From Amphibacillus sp052055485 (GTDB taxonomy: Bacteria; Bacillota; Bacilli; Bacillales; Amphibacillaceae), in assembly GCF_052055485.1 (NCBI RefSeq), contig NZ_CP197171.1, positions 3,906,001 through 3,970,000 on the forward strand: a DNA stretch of 64,000 bases, given 5' to 3'. Of this stretch, positions 40,250-53,642 are shown piece by piece. The notes beneath the pieces were generated by a model. The model was not told the origin of the DNA, did no database searches, and saw only the letters and a program-made list of their open reading frames with translations. The translations under genes were made by a program, and so were the position numbers. Numbering within the stretch: position 1 is the stretch's first letter; the number at the start of each line of letters is the position of its first letter.

Positions 40250-40341
40250 TGGCGGAGAGCGAGGGATTTGAACCCTCGAGACAGCTTACACCGCCTACAC
40301 GAGTTCCAGTCGTGCTCCTTCAGCCACTCGGACAGCTCTCC
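40250..40341 (-). tRNA. tRNA-Ser(GGA)
   Basis: Acceptor GGAGAGC/GCTCTCC, anticodon loop CTGGAAC on stem CACGA/TCGTG, long variable arm, encoded CCA. This is the intact relative of the diverged copy at 34229-34317. Confidence 0.95.
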
Positions 40342-40345
40342 ATTA

Positions 40346-40420
40346 TGGCTCCACAGGTAGGATTCGAACCTACGACCGATCGGTTAACAGCCGATTGCTC
40401 TACCACTGAGCTACTGTGGA
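40346..40420 (-). tRNA. tRNA-Asn(GTT)
   Basis: Acceptor TCCACAG/CTGTGGA, anticodon loop CTGTTAA, encoded CCA. First tRNA after the 5S gene. Confidence 0.95.
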
Positions 40421-40431
40421 ATGGAATGAAT

Positions 40432-40545
40432 GCCTAGCGACGTCCTACTCTCGCAGGGAAAACCCAACTACCATCGGCGCTGAAGAGCTTAACTGCTGTG
40501 TTCGGTATGGGAACAGGTGTGACCTCTTCGCTATTGTCACTAGAT
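40432..40545 (-). rRNA. rrf: 5S ribosomal RNA
   Basis: About 114 nt with the Firmicute 5S blocks: TCTAGTGACAATAGCGAAGA at the 5' end, GGTCACACCTGTTCCCATAC, CGAACACAGCAGTTAAGCTC and GCGAGAGTAGGACGTCGCTA near the 3' end. The exact ends are estimated. It follows the 23S gene by about 390 nt and precedes the tRNA cluster by 12 nt. Confidence 0.93.
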
Positions 40546-40937
40546 CATGAAGCATATTTCCAAGTGTTTATTTTTACAAGGACAAGATATATTATATGCA
40601 TTTTTAGACTAAAATGCAAGTGTTTTCAAGTAAAATTTATCTTTATTGAAAACAGAATATCATTATCTGAATAATATACCTTCAAAACTAGATAAGAAAC
40701 GCATCGGACAAGTCAAATCATGTAATTCAGCTTTACTGACCCAGCAACGATGTTGCTAAACGGTCGTTTCAGCTTTTTGGTATTATAATCTAGCTCTGTC
40801 ATCCAACAACTGGGTGTCTTCGCCTATCGCCCTACGATAAGTCATCAGCGATTCACTCTCGTTCATCTTGATTCCTTTATCTCAGTTGATCGGCTCCAGC
40901 CACTGCGTTGTTAAACGGATGACTCCGCTTTTTAATT

Positions 40938-45622
<4,685 letters not shown>

Positions 45623-45757
45623 AATATTGAATGAGCATCTCTTCTACTCTGCTTTGAAGCACTAGCTTCTTCTTACTTCTTTACTTAACTTAATGGTTGT
45701 TTGGATTCAGTTTTCAAAGATCAATTAAGTGCCGTCTTTTTTTGCGACAGCTTTTAT

Positions 45758-45787
45758 AGTATATGATAATCCAGATGCATTTGTCAA
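45758..45787 (-). promoter_or_regulatory. rrn promoter P2
   Basis: Minus-strand TTGACA (45782-45787), 18-nt spacer, TATACT (45758-45763), about 135 nt before the 16S gene. Confidence 0.7.
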
Positions 45788-45909
45788 TCATTTTTTAAAA
45801 GAAAATCTCATCCAAATTTTAACTATAAAAATAATCACTTAAGATTTATTCAGACAAACTCTAGTTCGAAAGCATTGCTTCGATACTCTTGCTTCAAGCA
45901 ACGTTTATA

Positions 45910-45938
45910 ACTATATCATGTTTTTTTATTTTAGCCAA
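45910..45938 (-). promoter_or_regulatory. rrn promoter P1
   Basis: Minus-strand TTGGCT (45933-45938), 17-nt spacer, TATAGT (45910-45915), with an A-rich stretch upstream. The insertion sequence end lies only 30 bp upstream of the -35. Confidence 0.55.
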
Positions 45939-46073
45939 TCTTTTTTTGAAAAATGATTGTGTCAAGTATTTGTGGGAGTTTTTTTATGTCCCTTATTTTA
46001 TATTGTTTTTAGCCTATGATTTGGCAGCGTTGTCACTCCTGTATTCCTTTAAAAGAAAAGCTATTTTAACTTT

Positions 46074-47423
46074 TTAAAATCCTCTTAAACCTTTCAGAGC
46101 TTCTGTAATAGGAGCCCCCATTGCTTGTTTCAAATAACCTAAATTCTGACGAGTGGCTTCTGTCGCACTGTTTTTCAGCTTCTCAACGAAGTGTTTAGGT
46201 GGCTTTTCAGCTTTGGGCTCTTCAGTGAATGCCTGCGTTTGCTCAAGGATTCCATGTAACGTTTTAATCTCTAAATTGTCTTTTAGAGCCACCATGACAT
46301 CGACGAATTTATCAAGCCCTCGATCACTCCAGCTACGACCGTGGTTGAGTCTTCTCGCAAACACACTCATGGTTCCTTCTGCACTACCCATTGGGCGAAA
46401 ACCGGTTATATCTATCCCTTTTCTCTCTAATTTTTTACGGTAATCTCCGAGTGCCTTCGGATACTTTGAGAGCTGAGCGATTAAGGCTTCCAACTCTTCT
46501 TCCTTCTTTTCATTTTCCAGTGTCCCCACTGCACTATTTAATTCCACCATAAACCCTTCCCAATCATAAACAGCTAGCTTCTTTTGGATCGAACGGGATC
46601 TTGGATGCCCTCGAAAGATCAGGCGGACATCACGAGCGACATGAAAACGATCAATGACAAAAGTAGCGTTCTTCTGGAAATAGTCTCGACAAGACGTGAT
46701 CCAATTCGCTCCATCTCCATTGATGACGAGATGGTGTCGCGTTGGGTCATATTCATAAGTGGTCATCAGATAGGTCTCAAACGCTTCCCAAAATGGACCG
46801 TTGCCTTCATGAATAAAATGACGTTTCTCGATGAGTTTCGCTCGCTTGCCATTCATCTCCCATCCTTGATGGGTACTTGCTATTTTAAGTTCTCTTCCTT
46901 TTTTCCCTTTCTCTTGGCTCTTTGTATTTAAGCCATCCACTTCAACGAATAAAACATCTTGTTCAAGGGGGACAGACTCTTCTGGAACCACTTCCGTATG
47001 CAAAAGCTGTTGACGGATCCCTTCATGACTGATGACAGGATACCCTAAGAACCTTTCGAGTACCTTTCCAGCTTGTCGATAGGAAGCACCTGTGACAGCT
47101 AGTTCAATCGCCAAATCTTGCACGACTGGACTCATTCCTTTTGTTCCATCAAAGGCTAAATATTGATCTAATAAGTACACATATTTCCCTGTTACTTTAT
47201 CTTGGTAATAATTTCTCTTCAGCTCGACTTGTCCAAAAACAGATTCAAACGATAACGTACGTTTATCTTTTAAGTAAAATCTTTGTTTGTCTCTTCCTAA
47301 AGCAATCGCCTGATCAAACTCCTGAAGGATTTTTGACATCATCTGTGAAAAACTTTCTTGTAAGGTACGGTATATTATTTCTTCTAACTCTTTCATTGTC
47401 AGCTGAGATATGATATCTTTCAT
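46074..47423 (-). CDS. ISLre2-family transposase (UPF0236)
   Basis: A 449-residue transposase with intact family blocks: 'RTLSFESVFGQVELKRNYYQDK', 'GKVLERFLGYPVISHEGIRQQLL', 'VLFVEVDGLNTKSQEKGKKGRELKIAST', 'HHLVINGDGANWITSCRDYF', 'ATFVIDRFHVARDVR' and 'PMGSAEGTMSVFARRLNHGRSWSDRGL'. The acidic residues in VEVDG, INGDGA and the C-terminal SAEG segment fit a DDE-type site. The length is normal and the frame uninterrupted, so the element is probably active. It is transcribed toward the rRNA operon. Confidence 0.9.
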   Translation of the reverse strand: MKDIISQLTMKELEEIIYRTLQESFSQMMSKILQEFDQAIALGRDKQRFYLKDKRTLSFESVFGQVELKRNYYQDKVTGKYVYLLDQYLAFDGTKGMSPVVQDLAIELAVTGASYRQAGKVLERFLGYPVISHEGIRQQLLHTEVVPEESVPLEQDVLFVEVDGLNTKSQEKGKKGRELKIASTHQGWEMNGKRAKLIEKRHFIHEGNGPFWEAFETYLMTTYEYDPTRHHLVINGDGANWITSCRDYFQKNATFVIDRFHVARDVRLIFRGHPRSRSIQKKLAVYDWEGFMVELNSAVGTLENEKKEEELEALIAQLSKYPKALGDYRKKLERKGIDITGFRPMGSAEGTMSVFARRLNHGRSWSDRGLDKFVDVMVALKDNLEIKTLHGILEQTQAFTEEPKAEKPPKHFVEKLKNSATEATRQNLGYLKQAMGAPITEALKGLRGF

Positions 47424-47532
47424 ATGAGGACCTCTTTCTATAGTTTTTGTTTGTCGTAAACTTAACTATATAAAATAAGGTCCTCTTTTTCATCTCAAAC
47501 GACTTATCTACTACCGCGCTTTCGCTTGGTGC

Positions 47533-47580
47533 CCCTGTCATGGGTGTTAAAGTCTAACGACTTTAACACCCATGACAGGG
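47533..47580. repeat. Perfect 22-bp hairpin in the IS end
   Basis: CCCTGTCATGGGTGTTAAAG+TC and its exact complement around a TAAC loop. Placed upstream of the transposase gene, it could block read-through transcription into the element, as in other insertion sequences. Confidence 0.7.
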
Positions 47581-47598
47581 AAAATTTACTCCCACAAA

Positions 47599-47978
47599 CA
47601 TTTTACTCTAACTTGAAAAATATTTTAGTTGGGCTAAATATTAAATTGTGCATGACCTACAATATATATTATACGGTTTAAAAATTAATTTATCGTATTA
47701 ACACCTTTGAGAAGCTTATTTTCACTTAATCTTTTTTAGCAAAGGTATGCTTTCTTCTACTTGAAATTTTTAAATTTCTACTTCGTCGAATAATTTTTTG
47801 GGGGACTCAAAATAAAGATAATACTAATTCTTACGATATGATTGTACAGTAGCCTTCTATAACGCGATGACTTGTCCCGTCCAAAAGCACTTGCTTAAAT
47901 CACCCGCTTCTAAATTATAAAGCGAAACTTCAATCAGTGGGAGTTTTACGGACGGTTATCTGTGATAAAACAAATTAA
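47599..47978. other. Non-coding gap with dispersed repeats
   Basis: No gene. The stretch 47921-47966 (GCGAAACTTCAATCAGTGGG, AGTTTTACGGACGGTTATCT, GTGATAAAA) recurs around 51243-51630 and 53730-53885. A weaker match to the 18745/22965 repeat (AAATTTCTACTTCGTCGAAT) lies at about 47773. Confidence 0.55.
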
Positions 47979-48018
47979 AAACACCTCTATTACTTCAACC
48001 CATAATAATGGAGGTGTT
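47976..48018 (-). terminator. Terminator of perR
   Basis: Stem AACACCTC/GAGGTGTT (47980-47987 with 48011-48018), inner pairs ATTA/TAAT, then TTTTTAATTTG on the minus strand. It lies 12 nt beyond the perR stop. Confidence 0.8.
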
Positions 48019-48029
48019 CTTTATATTCA

Positions 48030-48473
48030 TTAAGCTTTATTTTTACAGTCTGGACAAGTTCCATAGATCTCCATACGGTGATGACTTATTGTAAAACCAG
48101 TAACCTTTTCAGCTAATGATTCAACTTCATCCAAGGTTGGGTAATGGAAGTCAACAATTTTACCACACGACTCACAAATCACATGGTAGTGCCTGGATGT
48201 TGAATAATCAAAACGACTCGAGGCATCTCCATAGGTTAGCTCTTTCACAAGACCAATTTCTTTGAAAACACGTAAATTATTATAAACCGTTGCAACACTC
48301 ATATTTGGAAATTTACCTTCCAATGCTTTATAAATTTCATCAGCTGTTGGATGTGTTTTTGCATTAACTAGAAATTCTAGCACTGCAAAACGCTGCGGAG
48401 TAATACGAACTCCTGATTGTTTTAGACGTTCTACCGCTTCTTGCAGTTCATTATGCTCATGATGTTCATGCAT
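48030..48473 (-). CDS. perR: Peroxide-responsive repressor PerR
   Basis: A 147-residue Fur-family metalloregulator. The winged helix includes 'LKQSGVRITPQRFAVLEFLVNAKTHPTADEIYKALEGKFPNMSVATVYNNLRVFKEIGLVKEL'. The regulatory metal ligands 'HPTADEI', 'SSRFDYSTSRHYHVICESCGKIVDFHYP' (Asp plus His residues typical of PerR rather than Fur) and the structural zinc Cys4 (CESC, CPDC) are present. With Fe(II), hydrogen peroxide oxidises the His ligands and releases the repressor from DNA. ATG 48473 follows GAGGTGG by 6 nt; ATGs further upstream give no better site. A PerR box at 48640 suggests autoregulation. The nearby bcp gene matches the B. subtilis ygaF-perR order. Confidence 0.92.
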   Translation of the reverse strand: MHEHHEHNELQEAVERLKQSGVRITPQRFAVLEFLVNAKTHPTADEIYKALEGKFPNMSVATVYNNLRVFKEIGLVKELTYGDASSRFDYSTSRHYHVICESCGKIVDFHYPTLDEVESLAEKVTGFTISHHRMEIYGTCPDCKNKA

Positions 48474-48639
48474 GACCATCCACCTCGCTTTCATTAAAAT
48501 AAATTTAAAGGAATTATTATTGACCATTGTAACCATTAATCCTCATATTATTGAGAATTAATACTCTACTATATTAAAAACGACAGGCTAATTTTTCATT
48601 TTATATAAGTTTCATTATTCAATAATTGCCATTATTACT

Positions 48640-48654
48640 TTATAATTCTTATAA
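48640..48654. promoter_or_regulatory. PerR box
   Basis: TTATAATTCTTATAA matches the B. subtilis PerR consensus TTATAATNATTATAA at all but one fixed position. It lies upstream of perR, so it supports autoregulation. Confidence 0.75.
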
Positions 48655-48735
48655 TTAGTTTAACCATAATACGTTCTTATGTCAATAAAACAACCTTTTA
48701 TTAAAAAAAGTAAGGTGAATATCAAATATCTGCTT

Positions 48736-49296
48736 TTACTCTACTTGAAAACTTTCCTCTTCAAATGCACTAAACGCATTCACATATCTTGCACTAACAA
48801 ATAACAGATCAGATAGACGATTCAAAAATACCAATACAAGTGGATTAATTTCATCCTTCAAACTAACAACTTGGCGTTCAGCTCTCCTTACAATTGTTCT
48901 GGCTTGGTGTAACATGGCACTTGTTTGATGACCATTAGGTAAAATGAATTGAGTTAAAGAAGGGATTTGCTTTTCCCAATTATCAATAGCATCCTCCATT
49001 TGGTCAATATGTTTTTGGGTAATTTGCCAAGGCACATCTTTACCTTTTGGTGTCGACAATTCTGAGCCAACATGAAAGAGTAGTGTTTGAACTTTTTTCA
49101 TCCAATAAAGAAACGTTTTCCGCTCTGATAGAGACCAAGAAATTCCTTGATCAATTGTACTTAAAGCTACACCGATAACTGCATTCGCTTCATCACATGT
49201 TCCATAAGCTTCAACACGCAAATGGTTCTTGCCAATTCTTTCTCCATATATTAAAGACGTCTCCCCTTGATCTCCTGTCCTCGTATATATTTGCAT
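48736..49296 (-). CDS. PduO-type cob(I)alamin adenosyltransferase
   Basis: A 186-residue corrinoid adenosyltransferase (EC 2.5.1.17) of the MMAB/PduO class that makes adenosylcobalamin from ATP. The N-terminal ATP-binding block 'IYTRTGDQGETSLIYGERIGKNHLRVEAYGTCDEANAVIG' and the 'HQARTIVRRAERQVVSL' and 'LVFLNRLSDLLFVSARYVNAF' helices are diagnostic. ATG 49296 follows AGGGGG; six codons upstream there is another ATG within the preceding gene. It starts 1 nt after the dehydrogenase stop. No other B12 gene is near, so the cofactor is probably used for an enzyme encoded elsewhere. Confidence 0.92.
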   Translation of the reverse strand: MQIYTRTGDQGETSLIYGERIGKNHLRVEAYGTCDEANAVIGVALSTIDQGISWSLSERKTFLYWMKKVQTLLFHVGSELSTPKGKDVPWQITQKHIDQMEDAIDNWEKQIPSLTQFILPNGHQTSAMLHQARTIVRRAERQVVSLKDEINPLVLVFLNRLSDLLFVSARYVNAFSAFEEESFQVE

Positions 49297-49297
49297 G

Positions 49298-50248
49298 TTA
49301 ATACCCCCTGTCAAGATTTATTTGATTTACAGAAACAGATCCTTCCTTAATAAAACTGACTAAGTTTTCACGAAATATTTCTATTGCTCGAGGTACATAT
49401 TGCTCTGACTTACCTGATATATGTGGGGTAAGTGTTACTTTTTCATGAGTCCACAATGGACTTTCTTGCGGTAATGGCTCTGTTTGGGTTACATCTAAGA
49501 TAGCATGTTCAATTTGATTGTCATTCAAGGCTTTTAAAAGTGTCTCTTCAGCTACTACATTTCCCCTACCCATATTTAAAAAGATAGCTCTACTTTTCAT
49601 CCATTTAAAATGATCATCTTGATAATATCCCTCCGTTTCCTTTGTACTTGGTAAGATAGAGACAACAAAATCAGCAGTCTCTAAAGCACTTTTTATTGAA
49701 CTATTTTGATAGACATGATCAAAATAAGGACGTGTTCCACCAGCTTTTGTCACTGCAATTGTTTCCATTTGAAAGGCTTGACCAAGACGCGCCACCTCTT
49801 CACCAATAGCACCAGCACCTACAATCGTTAATGTACAACCTGCTATTTCACGCATCTCTATTGTTTTATCCCAAACCTTATTTTGCTGTCGCTCAGCCAA
49901 GGCTAGATGATTTTTATAATGACTTAACAGCATCGTTAAAGCATATTCCGCCATCGGTATTTTATGTATCCCTCGAACATTTGTCATCAAAATATTTCGC
50001 TGTTGAATACGCTCATTTGGCATTTTATCTATCCCTGCTGACATAACCATAATCCACTTTAACTGTTTAGCTTGATCAATATGTTTGACTTCGATATCGC
50101 TGCCATAAGTTAGCAAAACATCTGCTTCTGACAGGTATTCACTTGCCTGATCAATATTGTCCATGAATTTAAAGGTGACTTTCTCAAAATCTTTCTTAAG
50201 TTGCTGTTCTATATCTTCAGTAAACCTAGTACTAGATAAGATAAGCAT
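49298..50248 (-). CDS. D-isomer-specific 2-hydroxyacid dehydrogenase
   Basis: A 316-residue NAD(P)-dependent dehydrogenase. The NAD-binding Rossmann domain shows 'CTLTIVGAGAIGEEVARLGQAF', 'ADFVVSILPSTKETEGYY' and 'AIFLNMGRGNVVAEETLLKAL', and the C-terminal catalytic block 'LWTHEKVTLTPHISGKSEQY' contains the His of the family; an Arg in 'MGRGN' and Glu in 'LDVTQTEPLP' complete the triad. The branch resembles phosphoglycerate/glyoxylate-type reductases (YoaD/GhrA-like); the substrate is unknown. ATG 50248 has GAGGGGGG upstream; an earlier ATG at 50272 overlaps that site. Coupled to the adenosyltransferase gene. Confidence 0.88.
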   Translation of the reverse strand: MLILSSTRFTEDIEQQLKKDFEKVTFKFMDNIDQASEYLSEADVLLTYGSDIEVKHIDQAKQLKWIMVMSAGIDKMPNERIQQRNILMTNVRGIHKIPMAEYALTMLLSHYKNHLALAERQQNKVWDKTIEMREIAGCTLTIVGAGAIGEEVARLGQAFQMETIAVTKAGGTRPYFDHVYQNSSIKSALETADFVVSILPSTKETEGYYQDDHFKWMKSRAIFLNMGRGNVVAEETLLKALNDNQIEHAILDVTQTEPLPQESPLWTHEKVTLTPHISGKSEQYVPRAIEIFRENLVSFIKEGSVSVNQINLDRGY

Positions 50249-50377
50249 AAACAATCCCCCCTCATCTCTCATTATATATAATTTAATATCCCCTAAAATT
50301 AAGAAGTTTAATAAAAAATTGCTATATCAGTTGAAAGCGCCAGTCCTAATAAAATAAGAACTAGCGCTAATCATCTA

Positions 50378-50845
50378 TTATCCTTCAATTTCTCGAACAG
50401 CTTGTAAGACCTCTTCAACATGTCCGTCTAATTGAACATCTAAAAATACTTTTTGAACAATGCCTGATCGATCAATAATAAATGTAGAACGTTGATTACT
50501 ATAATACTCCTGTCCTGATTTTTTCTTTAATGTCCAAACCCCAAATTTTTCTGCCAGCTGATACTTCTCATCAACAATAAGTGTGTAAGGTAAATCATGT
50601 TGTTCTTTGAATGATTCGTGACTTTCTTTTGAATCAGGACTTACTCCAATTATTGTTGCGTTTAATTGTGAAAATTTATCATGGTTATCACGGAATGAAC
50701 ATGCTTGAGCAGTACATCCCGGCGTGTTATCCTTTGGGTAAAAATATAATACAACAACCTCACCTTTAAAATCCGGTAATGATATTCTCTCACCTTCACT
50801 TGTTATTAATGGTAGATTAGGAACAGAATCGCCCACTTTAATCAT
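50378..50845 (-). CDS. bcp: Thioredoxin-dependent thiol peroxidase (Bcp/PrxQ)
   Basis: A 155-residue peroxiredoxin of the PrxQ type. The active-site segment is 'VLYFYPKDNTPGCTAQACSFRDN', with the peroxidatic Cys in PGCTAQAC and the resolving Cys five residues later; 'IGVSPDSKESHESFKEQHDLPYTLIVDEKYQLAEKFGVW' follows as usual. It reduces hydrogen and organic peroxides using thioredoxin. It lies near perR, the same neighbourhood as ygaF in B. subtilis, and probably protects the cell alongside that regulon, but I see no PerR box at its promoter. Confidence 0.93.
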   Translation of the reverse strand: MIKVGDSVPNLPLITSEGERISLPDFKGEVVVLYFYPKDNTPGCTAQACSFRDNHDKFSQLNATIIGVSPDSKESHESFKEQHDLPYTLIVDEKYQLAEKFGVWTLKKKSGQEYYSNQRSTFIIDRSGIVQKVFLDVQLDGHVEEVLQAVREIEG

Positions 50846-51961
50846 AATGATCAGCCTTCCTTTCCTTTAATCGTATTAAAAACAGCTTATCCAATTTCTA
50901 ACTGCTTGACAAGTTATCTGCTTTCCATCTTAATTAAAAATAATTAATTGATCTTTTGATCAAGGTGCTAATAAATTATACCCGAAAAAAAGGGATGTTA
51001 AACTCACTAAAACAATTTGTGCTATTTAACTCATTAAATGATAAATTTGTTAATAGCCTATAAAGTATGACATTCTAGACTATGCGGAAAATGATTATAA
51101 ATTCATAAAAATGAATTTATATGCACACAATCTCTGAACTTCTTTTTATTTATCCTGTTAACTCTTATCAGAAATTGGTTTAGTATTAAGAGCAGTTCTT
51201 AATTACATCTAAAAAATACCGATTTAATAATTCTTATATAAAACGAAACTTCAATCAATAGGAAGTTTTCAATGCATAGGAACAGTGGGAGGTTTTCAAT
51301 GCATAGGAAATGCTAGCGCAAATGTTTTCGATGGGACGAGTAACGCAGTCCCAGATGTTGTCACAAGTCTTTTCGATGGGACGAGTAACCGCAAGTGTCT
51401 TCGGTAGGGCGAGTAATCACAACCCCAGTCCCAGGATGTGACGGTTTTAGTCTGCATTCCCTCTTCTCCTACTGATTGGCACTGGGATTCAGGCTAAGTA
51501 AGGCACTTAGTTTTGCGATGCAAATAATTTGTAGCCTTCCTTAATACAACTACTCGTCCCGCCGTAGTGATTTGCCACCGAAACCCATTGTTGTCCCGAG
51601 TTTTACGGGCGATTATCTGTGATAAACATTAAATAGCTTATTTAAATAAATGACACTATAATTAAACGGTTTAAACAGCTATTCTTTTTTAAGACCAGAT
51701 CACATTTCAAGTTTTTTATAAAATTGTGAATATTCATTTATTTTAAATTGATAATCCATTCAGAATATGCTATGATAATTTTTGAAATTTATTTTTCAAC
51801 TCATGCTTTATTTGTCAATTTGTATGACTTCCCTTCAAAGCATGAAACTTGGCCTTTTCTGAGAATTTCTCATTAAAGGTCCTTTTTGTTTAATAACGAC
51901 CTTTTAAGGAAATAACATATAGGAAGAAGTATCTTCTTAAGTTAAGGGAGGCTCTGCTCTA
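50846..51961. other. Long non-coding region rich in dispersed repeats
   Basis: About 1.1 kb without a gene. From 51243 to 51630 it is made of repeat modules: ACGAAACTTCAATCAATAGG, two AATGCATAGGAA copies, three GGGACGAGTAA-like copies (about 51332-51416), an inverted ACTCGTCCCGCCG at 51550 and the tail GAGTTTTACGGGCGATTATC TGTGATAA. The same modules occur at 6680, 47921 and 53730. The last 120 bases before 51962 contain CCTTTT-rich stem-loops and the promoter area of the membrane protein. Confidence 0.55.
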
Positions 51962-53029
51962 ATGAAATTAGGAGCTAGAATGTTTAAAACAGGATTGGCT
52001 GTTGCCATTGCATTATACTGTGCTTCACTCATTGGCTTTCCATCAACAGTTTTTGCAGGCTTTGCGGCGGTATTTGCGATTCAGCCTTCGATATATCAAT
52101 CATTTAAAATAACGATTAAACAGCTTCACGCTAATTTCGTAGGAGTAACTACTGGGATTGTCCTTTCTTACCTGTTAGGAAATGAAGCCATTGTCGTTGG
52201 AATATCTGTTGTGATTGTTATCATTCTTTGTCGATTTTTTAAATTAGAAAAAAGTGCGGTCTCTATCGCATTGATTGCTGTTATTTCTGTGATGGAAACA
52301 ACGATGATGGAGATTTACCAATTTGGTCTACTACGGTTTTCATCACTGATGTTGGGTATTCTTTCAGCTTTCGTTGTTAATCTTGTTTTTATCCCACCTA
52401 AATATGAATCAACTTTGTTCCAGCATATTGAACATTTGACATTAGAAATTTTACAATGGCTCAGGGTGACTACTCGGCATTTATCAGACGACCCTTCTTT
52501 AAAAAAAGAAATGAAACGGATTAATGGTGAATTAAGACGCATGGATGAGCTTTATTTACTTTTTTCGGAGGAACGTGTTTATTTACAAAAAAATCGACTT
52601 ATGCGAGCGCGAAAGCTAGTTTTATTTAGACAATTAATTAAAGTAAGTCATGCTAGCTTTGATTTGTTAAAGACAATTCAAACCCTTGATAATCGAACAA
52701 ATATGATTCCAAAGGACATTCAGACTAAACTTGTCCAAGAAATTGATCTCGTTATTCACCGACATGAGCACATGTTACTGAGCTTTATAGGCAAAATTAA
52801 ACGCTATGACCAAAGCATTGCCAAATCTGAAAAAATCTCTGAGTTCATCGATGCATTACTGAATCTCTATCAAGAGAATGAAAGTGATTACTTAATTTTT
52901 CTCCCTTTAGCAACGAAATTAATGACTTATTACCGAGAACTCTCACATTTACAATCCCTATTGAATAGTTATGATCACTTTCATTCAGATGAAAAGTTTA
53001 AAATCATCCCAAAGCGAGATTTAGATTAA
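51962..53029 (+). CDS. ArAE/FUSC-like membrane protein (DUF939 type)
   Basis: A 355-residue protein with five or six N-terminal membrane helices ('MKLGARMFKTGLAVAIALYCASLIGFPSTVFAGFAAVFAIQPSIYQSFKITIKQLHANFVGVTTG') and a long helical cytosolic domain of about 190 residues ('LSDDPSLKKEMKRINGELRRMDELYLLF', 'LHRHEHM' region and so on). This is the layout of the aromatic acid exporter-related proteins of Firmicutes; B. subtilis has a similar protein (YgaE) near perR. Members are suspected exporters of aromatic or other toxic acids, but function is unproved. AAGGGAGG precedes the ATG, and a terminator follows. Confidence 0.8.
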   Translation: MKLGARMFKTGLAVAIALYCASLIGFPSTVFAGFAAVFAIQPSIYQSFKITIKQLHANFVGVTTGIVLSYLLGNEAIVVGISVVIVIILCRFFKLEKSAVSIALIAVISVMETTMMEIYQFGLLRFSSLMLGILSAFVVNLVFIPPKYESTLFQHIEHLTLEILQWLRVTTRHLSDDPSLKKEMKRINGELRRMDELYLLFSEERVYLQKNRLMRARKLVLFRQLIKVSHASFDLLKTIQTLDNRTNMIPKDIQTKLVQEIDLVIHRHEHMLLSFIGKIKRYDQSIAKSEKISEFIDALLNLYQENESDYLIFLPLATKLMTYYRELSHLQSLLNSYDHFHSDEKFKIIPKRDLD

Positions 53030-53063
53030 AAATTTATTGTATGTATAGGAAAAGGAAAAAATA

Positions 53064-53102
53064 ACCTAAAGTCACTTAAAGGTGAATTTAGGTCATTTTT
53101 TG
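53064..53102 (+). terminator. Terminator between convergent genes
   Basis: Stem ACCTAAA/TTTAGGT (53064-53070 with 53087-53093), inner TCAC/GTGA pairs, then CATTTTTT. A-run on the other side makes it usable from the minus-strand gene as well. Confidence 0.75.
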
Positions 53103-53108
53103 CTGTGG

Positions 53109-53642
53109 CTAATACGAGCGATACGTTAAGAAAAGCTCGTACCATCGTTCGATATGTTCAAATGAAAATGGGCCCTTTCTTTGGTGAATCATTTGTATTA
53201 AGTGATCAACATTATTCCATAAAATCCGATCTAACACTTGTGGATAGTTCATTTGCTGACGGTGAAGGTCATATTCGTCTTTATCAAGTAACGTATAAGT
53301 CATGTCCGGAAAAACTTTAATATCAAGATCATAATCAATATATTTTACCGCCCCGGATTCATATACAAAAGGTGAGCTAATATTACAATAATAGTGAATA
53401 CCATCTCCCCTAAGCATACTGATCACATTAAACCAATACTTTGAATAAAAAAAACAAATAGCCGGTTCTCGAGTAATCCAATCCCGACCATCACTTTCCC
53501 TCACTTGTGTTCGATCGTTTGCACCAATCACCCGCGTGCTTGTCGCTTTTAAAATAATCGTTTCTTGCCAAGTGCGATGGAGCTGCCCATTGTGTTTATA
53601 GCTGTGAATTTTTATGGGTGAACCTTGTTCTGGGACAGCCAT
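53109..53642 (-). CDS. YgaC/Ntdp-type nucleoside phosphatase (DUF402)
   Basis: A 177-residue DUF402 protein. The sequence opens 'MAVPEQGSPIKIHSYKHNGQLHRTWQETIIL', continues with 'RDWITREPAICFFYSKYWFNVISMLRGDGIHYYCNISSPF', and has the acidic core 'IKYIDYDLDIKVFPDMTYTLLDKDEYDLHRQQMNYP', whose Asp residues bind divalent metal in the family. Firmicute members of this length (YgaC in B. subtilis, Ntdp in staphylococci) hydrolyse nucleoside tri- and diphosphates. ATG 53642 follows GAAAGGAAG; a start 12 codons earlier has no ribosome site. Location near perR agrees with the ygaC neighbourhood of B. subtilis. Confidence 0.88.
   Translation of the reverse strand: MAVPEQGSPIKIHSYKHNGQLHRTWQETIILKATSTRVIGANDRTQVRESDGRDWITREPAICFFYSKYWFNVISMLRGDGIHYYCNISSPFVYESGAVKYIDYDLDIKVFPDMTYTLLDKDEYDLHRQQMNYPQVLDRILWNNVDHLIQMIHQRKGPFSFEHIERWYELFLTYRSY

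Larger units (their letters stand above)
45969..47598 (-). mobile_element. ISLre2-type insertion sequence
   Basis: About 1,630 bp with one transposase gene. Terminal inverted repeats TTTGTGGGAGT (45969-45979) and ACTCCCACAAA (47588-47598) bracket it. A perfect 22-bp hairpin (47533-47554 with 47559-47580, loop TAAC) lies inside the right end, upstream of the gene. I see no target duplication beside the ends, so they may extend slightly further or one flank may have changed. The element sits directly upstream of the rrn promoters. Confidence 0.75.

Noticed and set aside
45889..46077. A 62-codon plus-strand hydrophobic open frame
   Set aside because: It crosses the end of the insertion sequence and the rrn promoters, and has no ribosome site.
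52034..52080. Possible signal peptide making the ArAE-like protein secreted
   Set aside because: The hydrophobic N-terminus is the first of several membrane helices, with no cleavage site.
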